Shown here in pieces: positions 44,264 through 52,197 of a DNA stretch of 52,558 nucleotides. Source of the stretch: Mesorhizobium norvegicum (lineage in GTDB: Bacteria > Pseudomonadota > Alphaproteobacteria > Rhizobiales > Rhizobiaceae); contig NZ_SMYZ01000100.1 of NCBI RefSeq assembly GCF_004919685.1, forward strand, positions 1 through 52,558, in the 5' to 3' direction. Below the pieces are notes generated by a model. The model saw only the letters and a program-made list of their open reading frames with translations. It was not told where the DNA came from and did no database searches. Each line of letters begins with the position of its first letter. Positions within the stretch are counted from its first letter, which is position 1. Made by a program: the position numbers and the translations under genes.

Positions 44264-45304
44264 TTACGCCGCAGCCGAAACCTGGGCGCTTGCCGGCACC
44301 GAAGCGATCGTCTTCAGGATCTGCGACGCGATCTGGTAGGGGTCGCCCTGCGAGTTCGGCCGGCGGTCTTCCAGATAGCCCTTGTAGTCGCTCTTGATGA
44401 AGGAGTGCGGCACGCGGATCGAGGCGCCGCGGTCGGCGATGCCATAGCTGAACCGGTTCCATGGTGCGGTCTCGTGCTTGCCGGTCAAGCGCTTGTCGTT
44501 GTCCGGGCCGTAGACGGCGATGTGGTCCATCAGGTTCTTGTCGAAAGCCGCCATCAGCGCTTCGAAATAGGCCTTGCCGCCGACTTCGCGCATATAGGCG
44601 GTCGAGAAGTTGGCGTGCATGCCCGAACCGTTCCAGTCGGTGTCGCCGAGCGGCTTGCAGTGGTATTCGATGTCGATGCCGTATTTCTCGGTCAGGCGCT
44701 GCATCAGGTAGCGGGCCATCCACATCTGGTCGGCGGCCTTCTTGGAGCCCTTGCCGAAAATCTGGAATTCCCACTGGCCCTTGGCCACTTCGGCGTTGAT
44801 GCCTTCGTGGTTGATGCCGGCGGCGAGACAGAGGTCGAGATGCTCCTCGACGATCTGGCGCGCGACTGAGCCGACATTGGAATAGCCGACGCCGGTGTAG
44901 TACGGGCCCTGGGGTGCGGGATAGCCGCTCTCGGGGAAGCCGAGCGGGCGGCCGTCCTTGTAGAAGAAGTACTCCTGCTCGAAACCGAACCAGGCGCCCT
45001 CGTCATCGAGGATGGTGGCGCGCTTGTTGGAGGCATGCGGCGTGACGCCATCAGGCATCATGACTTCGCACATGACCAGCACGCCGTTGGTGCGGGCGGG
45101 ATCCGGATAGACCGCAACCGGCTTCAGCACGCAGTCGGAGCTGTGCCCTTCGGCCTGCTGGGTCGAGGAACCATCGAAGCCCCACAGCGGCAGCTGCTCG
45201 AGATCAGGGAATTCGGCGAATTCCTTGATCTGCGTCTTGCCGCGAAGGTTGGGGACCGGGGTGTATCCATCGAGCCAAATGTACTCGAGCTTGTATTTCG
45301 TCAT
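44264..45304 (-). CDS. glnII: Glutamine synthetase type II
   Basis: The eukaryotic-type octameric glutamine synthetase that rhizobia hold in addition to GSI; it is not adenylylated and is controlled mainly through transcription. The 346 residues begin MTKYKLEYIWLDGYTP, with LWGFDGSSTQQAEGHSSDC, MPDGVTPHASNKR, FGFEQEYFFYKDGRP, GINHEGINAEVAKGQWEFQI, GMHANFSTAYMRE and GKHETAPWNRFSYGIADRGASIRVP, diagnostic of GSII. The ATG at 45304 matches the family; eight codons upstream do not. It lies downstream of a perfect sigma-54 promoter and a TAGGC-N5-GCCTA dyad. Confidence 0.97.
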   Translation of the reverse strand: MTKYKLEYIWLDGYTPVPNLRGKTQIKEFAEFPDLEQLPLWGFDGSSTQQAEGHSSDCVLKPVAVYPDPARTNGVLVMCEVMMPDGVTPHASNKRATILDDEGAWFGFEQEYFFYKDGRPLGFPESGYPAPQGPYYTGVGYSNVGSVARQIVEEHLDLCLAAGINHEGINAEVAKGQWEFQIFGKGSKKAADQMWMARYLMQRLTEKYGIDIEYHCKPLGDTDWNGSGMHANFSTAYMREVGGKAYFEALMAAFDKNLMDHIAVYGPDNDKRLTGKHETAPWNRFSYGIADRGASIRVPHSFIKSDYKGYLEDRRPNSQGDPYQIASQILKTIASVPASAQVSAAA

Positions 45305-45391
45305 TCTAGCCTCTCGTTGCTTGATCACCGAACACTGAACGGCGTCGACTTGCGTCTGCCTTCAGCAGCCGGCCCTGCCGGATCCTTAAAA

Positions 45392-45407
45392 TGCAATTCG
45401 TGTGCCA
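45392..45407 (-). promoter_or_regulatory. Sigma-54 promoter of glnII
   Basis: On the minus strand TGGCACACGAATTGCA matches the -24/-12 consensus TGGCAC-N5-TTGCA at every conserved base. It lies about 90 bases upstream of the glnII ATG. Confidence 0.93.
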
Positions 45408-45514
45408 TTCTTCGCCTGGAGGGTGCGGCAAAATTGACGCGGCATTCCATTGAAGTTGGCAAGCCGCCTAAGCAATGCGCCCGGATCAGTCACAGCCGCA
45501 ATACGCACAAATAG

Positions 45515-45529
45515 TAGGCAAATACTGAT
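45515..45529. promoter_or_regulatory. Partial copy of the TAGGC operator
   Basis: TAGGC-AAATA-CTGAT has an intact left arm and a decayed right arm, 22 bases before the perfect dyad at 45537. The paired arrangement mirrors that upstream of glnB. Confidence 0.4.
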
Positions 45530-45536
45530 CTTTTCG

Positions 45537-45551
45537 TAGGCATATTGCCTA
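45537..45551. promoter_or_regulatory. TAGGC-N5-GCCTA operator between glnII and the DUF2735 gene
   Basis: TAGGC-ATATT-GCCTA, a perfect 15-base dyad with the same arms as the site at 37940-37954. It lies about 139 bases from the -24 element of the glnII promoter and about 70 bases upstream of the DUF2735 gene. Confidence 0.65.
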
Positions 45552-45621
45552 TCTTGATTGCAGACCCTATCTTCGAAACAAGTTGAATCGACAAGGTTCG
45601 GCAGAAGAAAGGAACCCGACA

Positions 45622-45819
45622 ATGGAAATCATTTCCACGCGACCGTCGGCTAAAATTCTGGTGTTCCCGGCGGCAGCGCGCGCCTCTGCCTCAAATTTGA
45701 GCGGCAAGGCTAGGTTTGCGGCAGAGCTTGCCTCACTGCGGGGTGTACAGACGGATTTCGGCGATGGCTGGTATCACGAGGCGGCGATCGAGGAAGAGGC
45801 CCAGGGCCACAAGAGCTGA
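45622..45819 (+). CDS. DUF2735 family protein
   Basis: A 65-residue protein, divergent from glnII. The pattern PSAKILVFPAAAR near the N-terminus (SAKIYxFP-type) and a closing GDGWYHEAAIEEE correspond to DUF2735, which I recall as a small rhizobial family often next to glnII. The role is unknown; sharing the operator suggests it responds to nitrogen. The ATG at 45622 is preceded by AAAGGA; the longer frame upstream is unconserved. Confidence 0.82.
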   Translation: MEIISTRPSAKILVFPAAARASASNLSGKARFAAELASLRGVQTDFGDGWYHEAAIEEEAQGHKS

Positions 45820-45862
45820 CAACAAAGGGCAACCGGCACTCGTCAACGAATTGGCCTGAAAA

Positions 45863-45900
45863 GAAAAAGCCCGGCGCGATTGCTCGCGCCGGGCTTTTTC
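45863..45900. terminator. Bidirectional terminator
   Basis: GAAAAAGCCCGGCGCGA and TCGCGCCGGGCTTTTTC form a 17-base-pair stem with a 4-base loop between the convergent DUF2735 and transporter genes. Confidence 0.92.
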
Positions 45901-45916
45901 ATGGGTGTTGCGCCGG

Positions 45917-47806
45917 TTATTCCTTGGCGTGCAGGTCGGTGCCAAGCGTGTCCTTGACGAAGATCATGCCGATGACCAGCGTTATCGCCGCGATCACCAC
46001 CGGATACCAAAGGCCGTAGTAGATGTCGCCCTTGTAGGCACTGAGCGCAAACACGGTGGCCGGCAGCAGGCCACCGAACCAGCCATTGCCGATGTGATAG
46101 GGCAGCGACATGCCGGTGTAGCGAATGCGGGTTGGGAACATCTCGACCAGGATCGCCGCGATCGGCCCGTAGACCATGGTCACGAACAGGATCAGGATGA
46201 ACAGTATGCCGATCGTCATTGGCCAGTTCACGGCCGCCGGATCGGCGAACATGGCGAACGCGCCGCCGCCCGGAATATTGTAGACGGTGACTTCAGGTGC
46301 GCCAGCTGCCTCGTCGGTGGTCAGCAGCTTGTCCTTGACCGCCTGGTCGATCGGCACCGTCGCCTTCTCACCGGCGCGGATGGCGGCGGCGTCCAGCTTG
46401 AGTTCCGGGTTGGCGGCGACAAACGCGTCGAGCTTCTGGTCCGCAACCTTGATTGCCGCGCGCTTCAGCGGATAGCCGCCGTCCCGCAACGACATGTTGA
46501 CCGCTTTCACGAAGGCTGCGTCCTTGGCCTTGGCCTGATCGCCAGCGGCGACGGCATCATAAGAGTCCACCGACTCGTTGCCGATCTTGACCGATGCGGG
46601 TGTTCCGGCCGCGGCCGTCGACACCACATCATAGGGAACCGAGTTCTTGGTCAGGAATGAAGTCGCGATATCGCAGGATGTCGTGAACTTCGCCGTGCCG
46701 ACTGGATTGAACTGGAACTTGCAGTCGCCAGGCGCGGCCGTCACCGTCGCCCGCGTGTTCTGCTGGGCCGTGGCAAGCGCCGGATTGGCAGCCCAGGTCA
46801 GTGCCTTGAACAGCGGGAAGGTGCAGACAATCGCCAAGGCAAGGCCCGCCATAATAATCGGCTTGCGGCCGATCTTGTCGGAGAGCCAGCCGAAGACGAC
46901 GAAGAAGATCGAGCCGATCGCCAATGCGATGGCGATCATGATGTTGACCGACTGCGCGTCGACCTTGAGCACGTTGGTCAGGAAGAACAGCGCGTAGAAC
47001 TGGCCGTTGTACCACACCACGGCCTGGCCGGCGGTGAGACCGAGCAGCGCCAGCAGTGCAATCTTGGCATTCTTCCATTGGCCGAAGGCTTCCGTCAGCG
47101 GCGCCTTGGAGCCCTTGCCCTCATCCTTCATGCGCTGGAAGGTCGGCGATTCGGAAAGCGAAAGCCGGATCCAGATCGAGATGCCCAGCAGCAGGAAGGA
47201 CACGATGAACGGAATACGCCAGCCCCAGGCAGCATAGTTTTCCTTGCTCAATGAAGCCTGGACGATCAGGATCACAATCAGCGACAGGAACAGGCCGAGC
47301 GTCGCCGTGGTCTGGATCCACGAGGTGTAGTAGCCGCGCCGGTTGTCCGGCGCATGCTCGGCGACGTAAGTGGCCGCGCCGCCATATTCACCGCCCAGTG
47401 CCAAGCCCTGCAGCATGCGCAGGATGATCAGGATCACGGGAGCGGCGATGCCCAAGGTCGCATAACCAGGCAGCAAGCCGACCAGGAAGGTCGACAGGCC
47501 CATGATCGTCATGGTGACAAGGAAGGTATATTTACGACCTACAAGGTCGCCGATGCGGCCGAACAGCAATGCGCCGAACGGGCGCACCAGGAAGCCGGCG
47601 GCGAAAGCCAGCAGCGCGAAGATGTTGCGCGTCGCTTCCGGAATGGCTGGACTGAAAAAGGTCGATCCAATGAACACTGCCAGCGAGCCGTAGAGATAGA
47701 AATCATACCATTCGAAAACGGTGCCGAGCGAGGAGGCGAAGATGACCTTCTTCTCCTCTCGCGTCATGCCGCGGCTTGCTCCGCCGGCGGTTGATGCCAT
47801 TGCCAT
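45917..47806 (-). CDS. MFS transporter, metabolite:H+ symporter (MHS) type, with large extra loop
   Basis: A 629-residue inner-membrane symporter. The MHS signature is clear: GTVFEWYDFYLYG, GFLVRPFGALLFGRIGDLVGRKYTF, LQGLALGGEYGGAATYVAEHAPDNRRGYYTSW and later SDKIGRKP and PTRIRYTGMSLPYHIGNGWFGG. The usual length is about 430-450; the excess is a soluble segment of about 185 residues (about 338-525) between transmembrane helices 8 and 9, with two cysteines (362, 378) that could form a disulfide, so probably periplasmic. I recall a subgroup of MHS proteins with a similar insert. The substrate (organic acid or betaine type) is not told by sequence. Confidence 0.92.
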   Translation of the reverse strand: MAMASTAGGASRGMTREEKKVIFASSLGTVFEWYDFYLYGSLAVFIGSTFFSPAIPEATRNIFALLAFAAGFLVRPFGALLFGRIGDLVGRKYTFLVTMTIMGLSTFLVGLLPGYATLGIAAPVILIILRMLQGLALGGEYGGAATYVAEHAPDNRRGYYTSWIQTTATLGLFLSLIVILIVQASLSKENYAAWGWRIPFIVSFLLLGISIWIRLSLSESPTFQRMKDEGKGSKAPLTEAFGQWKNAKIALLALLGLTAGQAVVWYNGQFYALFFLTNVLKVDAQSVNIMIAIALAIGSIFFVVFGWLSDKIGRKPIIMAGLALAIVCTFPLFKALTWAANPALATAQQNTRATVTAAPGDCKFQFNPVGTAKFTTSCDIATSFLTKNSVPYDVVSTAAAGTPASVKIGNESVDSYDAVAAGDQAKAKDAAFVKAVNMSLRDGGYPLKRAAIKVADQKLDAFVAANPELKLDAAAIRAGEKATVPIDQAVKDKLLTTDEAAGAPEVTVYNIPGGGAFAMFADPAAVNWPMTIGILFILILFVTMVYGPIAAILVEMFPTRIRYTGMSLPYHIGNGWFGGLLPATVFALSAYKGDIYYGLWYPVVIAAITLVIGMIFVKDTLGTDLHAKE

Positions 47807-48002
47807 TGAGTTGTCCTCCCGTGAGACCCTTGTCCTCGATGCTGCGCGACATTTGTCCGTGTTCTCCTCCGAACGCGGGACTCAAGCACAGCCATCCCGG
47901 AAAAAATGACAGAAAGCGCCCGCCAAAGGCAGCGCGTCTTTGGGATTATGACTTTGGTATTAGGTGCGCTGCGGGATGAAGCGGAGCGAGCGGCGAAACC
48001 CG

Positions 48003-48794
48003 TCAGCCCTTGAGCGCTTCGAGCAGGCCGATAGCGGCCATCATGTCGCGCTTGCGAGCCGCGCGGCGCGCGACCGCTTCGGCGTCCTGCCCCCATTGCT
48101 CGATCTGCCAGTCCTCGTCGACATGGCCGGCAGCCCAGGCAGCCTCAGCGTCGAGTTCGCCGAAATCGACAGCCAGTGCCAGTAGCGCCGAGCCGGTCAG
48201 CGAGGTCATCACATGGATGGCGGCGAGCCGAAGCGGGTCGGCGCGCTGGGCAAGATGGCTGCCCAGCACGGCGATGCTTTCGCGTGGCTGCTCGACATGG
48301 ATGATCCCCTCGGCGAGATTGAAGCGAGCTCCAAGCGTCGCCCTCGCCCAGTCGATCACCGGGTCCCAATGCTGGTTCTGCCGCTCCACCAGCCCCTGCG
48401 GCGCGTCGGCGCGGTAGCAGAGCAGATCGGATGAGGCGAAGCGCAGAATGTCTTCCAGCACCGCCTGCGGGTCGCTGGCGACGCCATCGATGGCAGTGTT
48501 CACCAGCCGCATCACCGGCATGGCCACCGGATCAATGGTCTCGCCCTGTGCGGCGAATTCGTCGGCGACGAGCGCTGCCGCCGCCTCGGTCGGCAGTGCC
48601 AGCAGTGCCTTGCCCGGTGTGCGCACCGGCTTGCCGTCGAGATGCACGGCAAAGCCACCGTCCACCGGCGCGACCGAGACGGTCTTGTAGAAGCGTTTCG
48701 GCAGATGCGTCTTCATCTGGATCTGGGCGCGACGCACCGGATCGGGATCGGAAAGATATTTGCCCGCTTCAAGGTCGTTGAGGATATCACGCAT
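48003..48794 (-). CDS. ATP12-family F1-ATPase assembly chaperone
   Basis: A 263-residue homologue of mitochondrial Atp12, which assists assembly of the F1 alpha subunit. Typical segments are RFYKTVSVAPVDGGFAVHLDGKPVRTPGK, LVADEFAAQGETIDPVAMPVMRLVNTAID, DLLCYRADAPQGLVERQNQHWDPVIDWA and HVMTSLTGSALLALA. The ATG at 48794 gives MRDILNDLEAG; five codons upstream are also open. It lies 11 bases after the DMT gene in the crcB-rluC-DMT-atp12 run. Confidence 0.93.
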   Translation of the reverse strand: MRDILNDLEAGKYLSDPDPVRRAQIQMKTHLPKRFYKTVSVAPVDGGFAVHLDGKPVRTPGKALLALPTEAAAALVADEFAAQGETIDPVAMPVMRLVNTAIDGVASDPQAVLEDILRFASSDLLCYRADAPQGLVERQNQHWDPVIDWARATLGARFNLAEGIIHVEQPRESIAVLGSHLAQRADPLRLAAIHVMTSLTGSALLALAVDFGELDAEAAWAAGHVDEDWQIEQWGQDAEAVARRAARKRDMMAAIGLLEALKG

Positions 48795-48805
48795 AAAAGT
48801 CTCTC

Positions 48806-49723
48806 TCACACCGGCGTCAGCTTGCGCACCGGCCGGTTGACGATGATCAGGCCGGCGGCAATCAGGCCAAGTGCCAGAAAAATGCGCATGGTCAGTGGCT
48901 CATTCAAGAACATGGCGCCGCACAAAACGCCGAAAACCGGCGACAGGAAGGTGAAACTGGACAGGCCAGACGCCGGATAGCGCCGCAGCAGCCAGAACCA
49001 CAGCACATAGGTGAAGGCGACGATGTAGACCGCCTGGAAAAGCAGAGCCAAAGTCGGCAACACGGTGGGGTCGCGAACGGGCGGACCGGCGAGAGGCAGC
49101 ACCAATATGCCGACGATTGCAGCACCGGCGAGCTGATAGAGCAGAAGCTTTTCAGCACTCGCCTCCACCAGCTTCGAGCGCTTGATGAGGATGTTGGTCA
49201 AGGCCCAGAAAAATCCGGAGCCAAGACTCAGGAGATCGCCGAACAGCATGTCTCCGCTACCGCCAAGCTTGTCGGAAAAAACCGCGGCAAGGCCGGCAAA
49301 CGCCAGCAGCAGGCCAAGGAACTTGCGCAGGGTGATCTGCTCGCCGAGCAGGAAATGGCCGCCGAGCAGCATCCAGAACGGCATTGTGTTGACCAGCAGC
49401 GTGTTGCGGGCAACGGTGGTGTGCTCCAGACCGACATAAAGGCAAAGGAACTCGATGCCGAAAAGCGCGCCCACCGCGATGCCGGCGAGCAATGTTCCAT
49501 CACGGGTGAAAAGCGCTATGCCGCGCCACCGGCACCAGGCGAAGACGCAAAGACCGCCGATGATCGAGCGCGCGATCGACAGGAAGACGGGGTCGTAGCC
49601 GGCGTAGGAGATCTTGGCGGCGACGTAGTTCAGCCCCCAGGAAAATGTCAGGCCGACCATGATGGCAGCGGCGGCCAAGTCGACCGTGTCGCGCCGGTCG
49701 AGCGTGTCGGCGGCGCCGCTCAC
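48806..49723 (-). CDS. DMT-superfamily (EamA) transporter, GTG start
   Basis: A 305-residue inner-membrane protein with about ten helices in two EamA repeats (AAIMVGLTFSWGLNYVAAKISY; MLFGDLLSLGSGFFWALTNILIKRS). It probably exports or imports a metabolite; the substrate is unknown. The start is taken as the GTG at 49723, placed 7 bases after GGAGG; a TTG at 49729 is possible but too near the ribosome site. It almost abuts the rluC stop (49726). In many alphaproteobacteria a HAD-family hydrolase gene occupies this place in the rluC-atp12 run; here there is none. Confidence 0.9.
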   Translation of the reverse strand: MSGAADTLDRRDTVDLAAAAIMVGLTFSWGLNYVAAKISYAGYDPVFLSIARSIIGGLCVFAWCRWRGIALFTRDGTLLAGIAVGALFGIEFLCLYVGLEHTTVARNTLLVNTMPFWMLLGGHFLLGEQITLRKFLGLLLAFAGLAAVFSDKLGGSGDMLFGDLLSLGSGFFWALTNILIKRSKLVEASAEKLLLYQLAGAAIVGILVLPLAGPPVRDPTVLPTLALLFQAVYIVAFTYVLWFWLLRRYPASGLSSFTFLSPVFGVLCGAMFLNEPLTMRIFLALGLIAAGLIIVNRPVRKLTPV

Positions 49724-49725
49724 AA

Positions 49726-50706
49726 TCAATCCTCCGCGCTGGCGTCGTCGAAGCCGATCAGGTTCCAGCTCTGCCGCATATGCGGCGGCATCGGCGCGGT
49801 GACATCGATGACGCCCTTGTCTGGATGCGGAATGATGATGCGGCGCGCATGCAGGTGCAGGCGGTTTTGAATGCCGCCGGGAAAATCCCAGTTGGTGTCG
49901 GCCTCGAAATATTTCGGATCGCCGAGGATCGGGCAGCCGATGTAAGCGGCATGGACGCGAAGCTGGTGCGTGCGGCCCGTATAGGGCTCCATTTCCAGCC
50001 AGGTCATCGTCTGCGCCGCCTGCTCGATAATGCGGTAGTAGGTTACGGCGTGGTCGGCGCCCTTTTCGCCATGCGCGGCGACACGGACGCGGTCACCGTC
50101 CGGCGTCGGCTCCTTGATCAGCCAGGTCGAGATCTTGTCCTCGCGCTTGGGCGGCACGCCCTTGACCAGCGCCCAATAGGTCTTCTTGGTCTCGCGGGCG
50201 CGAAACGCTTCAGCGAGTTTCATGGCGGCAAGGCGGGTGCGGGCGACGACCAGCACGCCCGAGGTATCGCGGTCGAGCCGGTGCACCAGCCGCGGCTTCT
50301 CGCCCTTCTGGTTGCGCCAGGCCTCCAGCATGTCGTCGACATTGCGGGTGACACCCGAGCCGCCCTGCACGGCAAGGCCCGCCGGCTTGTTGAAGACGAA
50401 AACCTTGGGATCCTCGTGGATCAGCATTTTCGCCAGGACGTCGGCATCGCCCTGGTTGCGGATCGAGTGACCGGTCAGCGCGCTCTCGCCCTTCTTGTCC
50501 ACCTCGAGCGGTGGAACGCGGACCATCTGGCCGGGCTCGACGCGGGTGTCGGCCTTGACCCGGCCGCCGTCGACGCGGATCTGGCCGGAGCGCAGCAGCT
50601 TTTGCAGGTGGCCGAAACCAAGGCCCGGGAAATGGGTCTTGAACCAGCGATCGAGCCGCATGCCCGCCTCGCCGGCCTCCACCGTGATCTGTTCAACGCC
50701 TGCCAT
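49726..50706 (-). CDS. rluC: RluA-family ribosomal large-subunit pseudouridine synthase
   Basis: Isomerises uridine to pseudouridine in 23S rRNA. The 326 residues have an N-terminal S4 RNA-binding domain (GMRLDRWFKTHFPGLGFGHLQKLLRSGQIRVDGGRVK) and the catalytic domain with HRLDRDTSGVLVVART, whose Asp is the nucleophile, and the YTGRTHQLRVHAAYIGCPILGDPKY signature. RluC versus RluD specificity is not settled by sequence, so the symbol is tentative. It lies between crcB (60-base gap) and the DMT gene. Confidence 0.92.
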   Translation of the reverse strand: MAGVEQITVEAGEAGMRLDRWFKTHFPGLGFGHLQKLLRSGQIRVDGGRVKADTRVEPGQMVRVPPLEVDKKGESALTGHSIRNQGDADVLAKMLIHEDPKVFVFNKPAGLAVQGGSGVTRNVDDMLEAWRNQKGEKPRLVHRLDRDTSGVLVVARTRLAAMKLAEAFRARETKKTYWALVKGVPPKREDKISTWLIKEPTPDGDRVRVAAHGEKGADHAVTYYRIIEQAAQTMTWLEMEPYTGRTHQLRVHAAYIGCPILGDPKYFEADTNWDFPGGIQNRLHLHARRIIIPHPDKGVIDVTAPMPPHMRQSWNLIGFDDASAED

Positions 50707-50766
50707 ATTCTTTTCGCTTATCCGTTTCCCGAGCAGGCTCGGCCTGCTCTCGGCGCGGCAATAGCA

Positions 50767-51141
50767 TTATGAAACGGTTCTTGCGAGCCAAAGTCCCAGA
50801 AACAGGGCGATAATGGCGCCAATGACGCTGGCGAGGGCATATCCGAACGCCGACAGCGTGGCTCCCCGCTCCCACAGCGTCGCGAAATCGAGCGAGAATG
50901 CGGAAAAAGTGGTGAAGCCGCCGAGGATGCCGGTGGCGACGAACAGCCTGAGCTCGTTCGATCCGCCGCGGCGCGCCAGGATGGCGATGAACAGGCCCAT
51001 GGCGAACGAACCGACGATGTTGATGGCCATCGTACCCCAGGGATAGTTGGGGCCGACAAGGCGCAGCGCGCCCATGCTGGTGAGATGACGAATGCCGGCG
51101 CCGATGCCGCCGCCGACCACAACGAGAAGCAGATTGAACAT
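50767..51141 (-). CDS. crcB: Fluoride ion exporter CrcB
   Basis: A 124-residue Fluc channel subunit with four transmembrane helices that dimerises to export fluoride. It shows GGGIGAGIRH near the start, the WGTMAINIVGSFAMGLF pore stretch (conserved Asn) and GILGGFTTFSAFSLDF with the Phe residues lining the pore (FTTFS). I see no fluoride riboswitch in the 66 bases upstream, which contain only the hairpin at 51164-51192. Confidence 0.95.
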   Translation of the reverse strand: MFNLLLVVVGGGIGAGIRHLTSMGALRLVGPNYPWGTMAINIVGSFAMGLFIAILARRGGSNELRLFVATGILGGFTTFSAFSLDFATLWERGATLSAFGYALASVIGAIIALFLGLWLARTVS

Positions 51142-51163
51142 CGTCGCTTGCCATACCTATTCT

Positions 51164-51192
51164 AAAATGCAGCCTGCAGCGCCGGCTGCATT
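51164..51192. terminator. Hairpin between the beta-hydroxylase gene and crcB
   Basis: AATGCAGCC and GGCTGCATT form a 9-base-pair stem with TGCAGCGCC between. On the minus strand it ends with GCATTTTAG, so it probably terminates the 51208-52035 gene, though the T-run is short. Confidence 0.55.
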
Positions 51193-51207
51193 AGAGGACT
51201 TGCCTGC

Positions 51208-52035
51208 TCAGGTCGTCCCGGCCTTCTTCTTGGTCGAACCAATCATCTTCCAGTTCTTGTAGAACATGGAATTGATGCGCTCGACGCTGACCGAGACGAT
51301 GGCGAGCATGGCCGCGATGAGGCGGGGAACCGGGGACGGACGGATGATGTCCATGAACACGCAGTAGCGGCGCCCGTCATACTCGTTGACCGAGCGATGC
51401 AGCAGCGTGTCGTCGAAGATGAACAGCGGATTGTCGTACCAATAGTTCTTGACGTTGCCGCACTCGACGAAAATCTCCGATTTCACCGGGATCAGATTGT
51501 AGAGAATGCGCAGGCTGAGCCGCAGCGGGCCGAAGTGCCAGGAGGTCGATTCGCGCTTGCTGAACACGGAAACGGCGATGGTCTTGATGTATTTGAAATC
51601 CTTGTTGAACTCGGCGACGTTGTCGATCCTGTGCTTGCCGTACCACTGATAGACATACATGCCGCGCCGGCCGGCGCCGAAATTGGCGTCGATGTCGGCA
51701 ATGATCTCGTCCTTGCGCGCCTTGAAGATGTCCAGGACCTCGTTGACCTCGCGCTGATAGTCGGCGGGAAACTGCTCCAGCTTCCAGACGCCAGGATTTC
51801 TGTAGCACAGCAGATCGACCAGCAGATTGAACGGCGAAAGCAGCCAGGTGAACAGGCCATTGCCGAGGAAATAACCGCTGAACAGTGACAAATCCTTCCT
51901 GTCGTTGCGCAGCACGTCGATCAGGCCACAGATGATGAAGATCGTCGTCAGGATGGGAATGAAATAGAAGCCAAGGGCAAGAAGCGGGATGGCAATGGCG
52001 AATTTGCGAAGGGATTTGCGAAGGGTTTTTGTCAT
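51208..52035 (-). CDS. Aspartyl/asparaginyl beta-hydroxylase-domain membrane protein
   Basis: A 275-residue protein with two N-terminal hydrophobic segments (about 13-36 and 52-75), then an Asp/Asn hydroxylase domain (2-oxoglutarate and Fe(II) dependent). The iron-site pattern is visible in WHFGPLRLSLRILYNL (first His) and WYDNPLFIFDDTLLHRSVNEYDGRRYCVFMDIIRP (second His and the 2OG-binding Arg). This family includes LpxO, which hydroxylates lipid A acyl chains at the membrane, and the topology would fit, but the substrate cannot be assigned from sequence. Confidence 0.85.
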   Translation of the reverse strand: MTKTLRKSLRKFAIAIPLLALGFYFIPILTTIFIICGLIDVLRNDRKDLSLFSGYFLGNGLFTWLLSPFNLLVDLLCYRNPGVWKLEQFPADYQREVNEVLDIFKARKDEIIADIDANFGAGRRGMYVYQWYGKHRIDNVAEFNKDFKYIKTIAVSVFSKRESTSWHFGPLRLSLRILYNLIPVKSEIFVECGNVKNYWYDNPLFIFDDTLLHRSVNEYDGRRYCVFMDIIRPSPVPRLIAAMLAIVSVSVERINSMFYKNWKMIGSTKKKAGTT

Positions 52036-52197
52036 TTTTCCACGCGCGAAGCGCGATCCTGTTGCGAATGAGGTGTGCCAAAATCACGGCAACGACCACC
52101 GCCCGGTCGTGCGCCTTGATAAGGTTTTTTGGGTCACCACACAACGGCCGTGGAATTGCGGCCGGCTGGCTGCCTGATGAAGCCTGCCGGTATCAGG

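Noticed and set aside
51142..51207. Fluoride riboswitch before crcB
   Set aside because: The short space holds only a simple hairpin; none of the crcB-motif core is recognisable.
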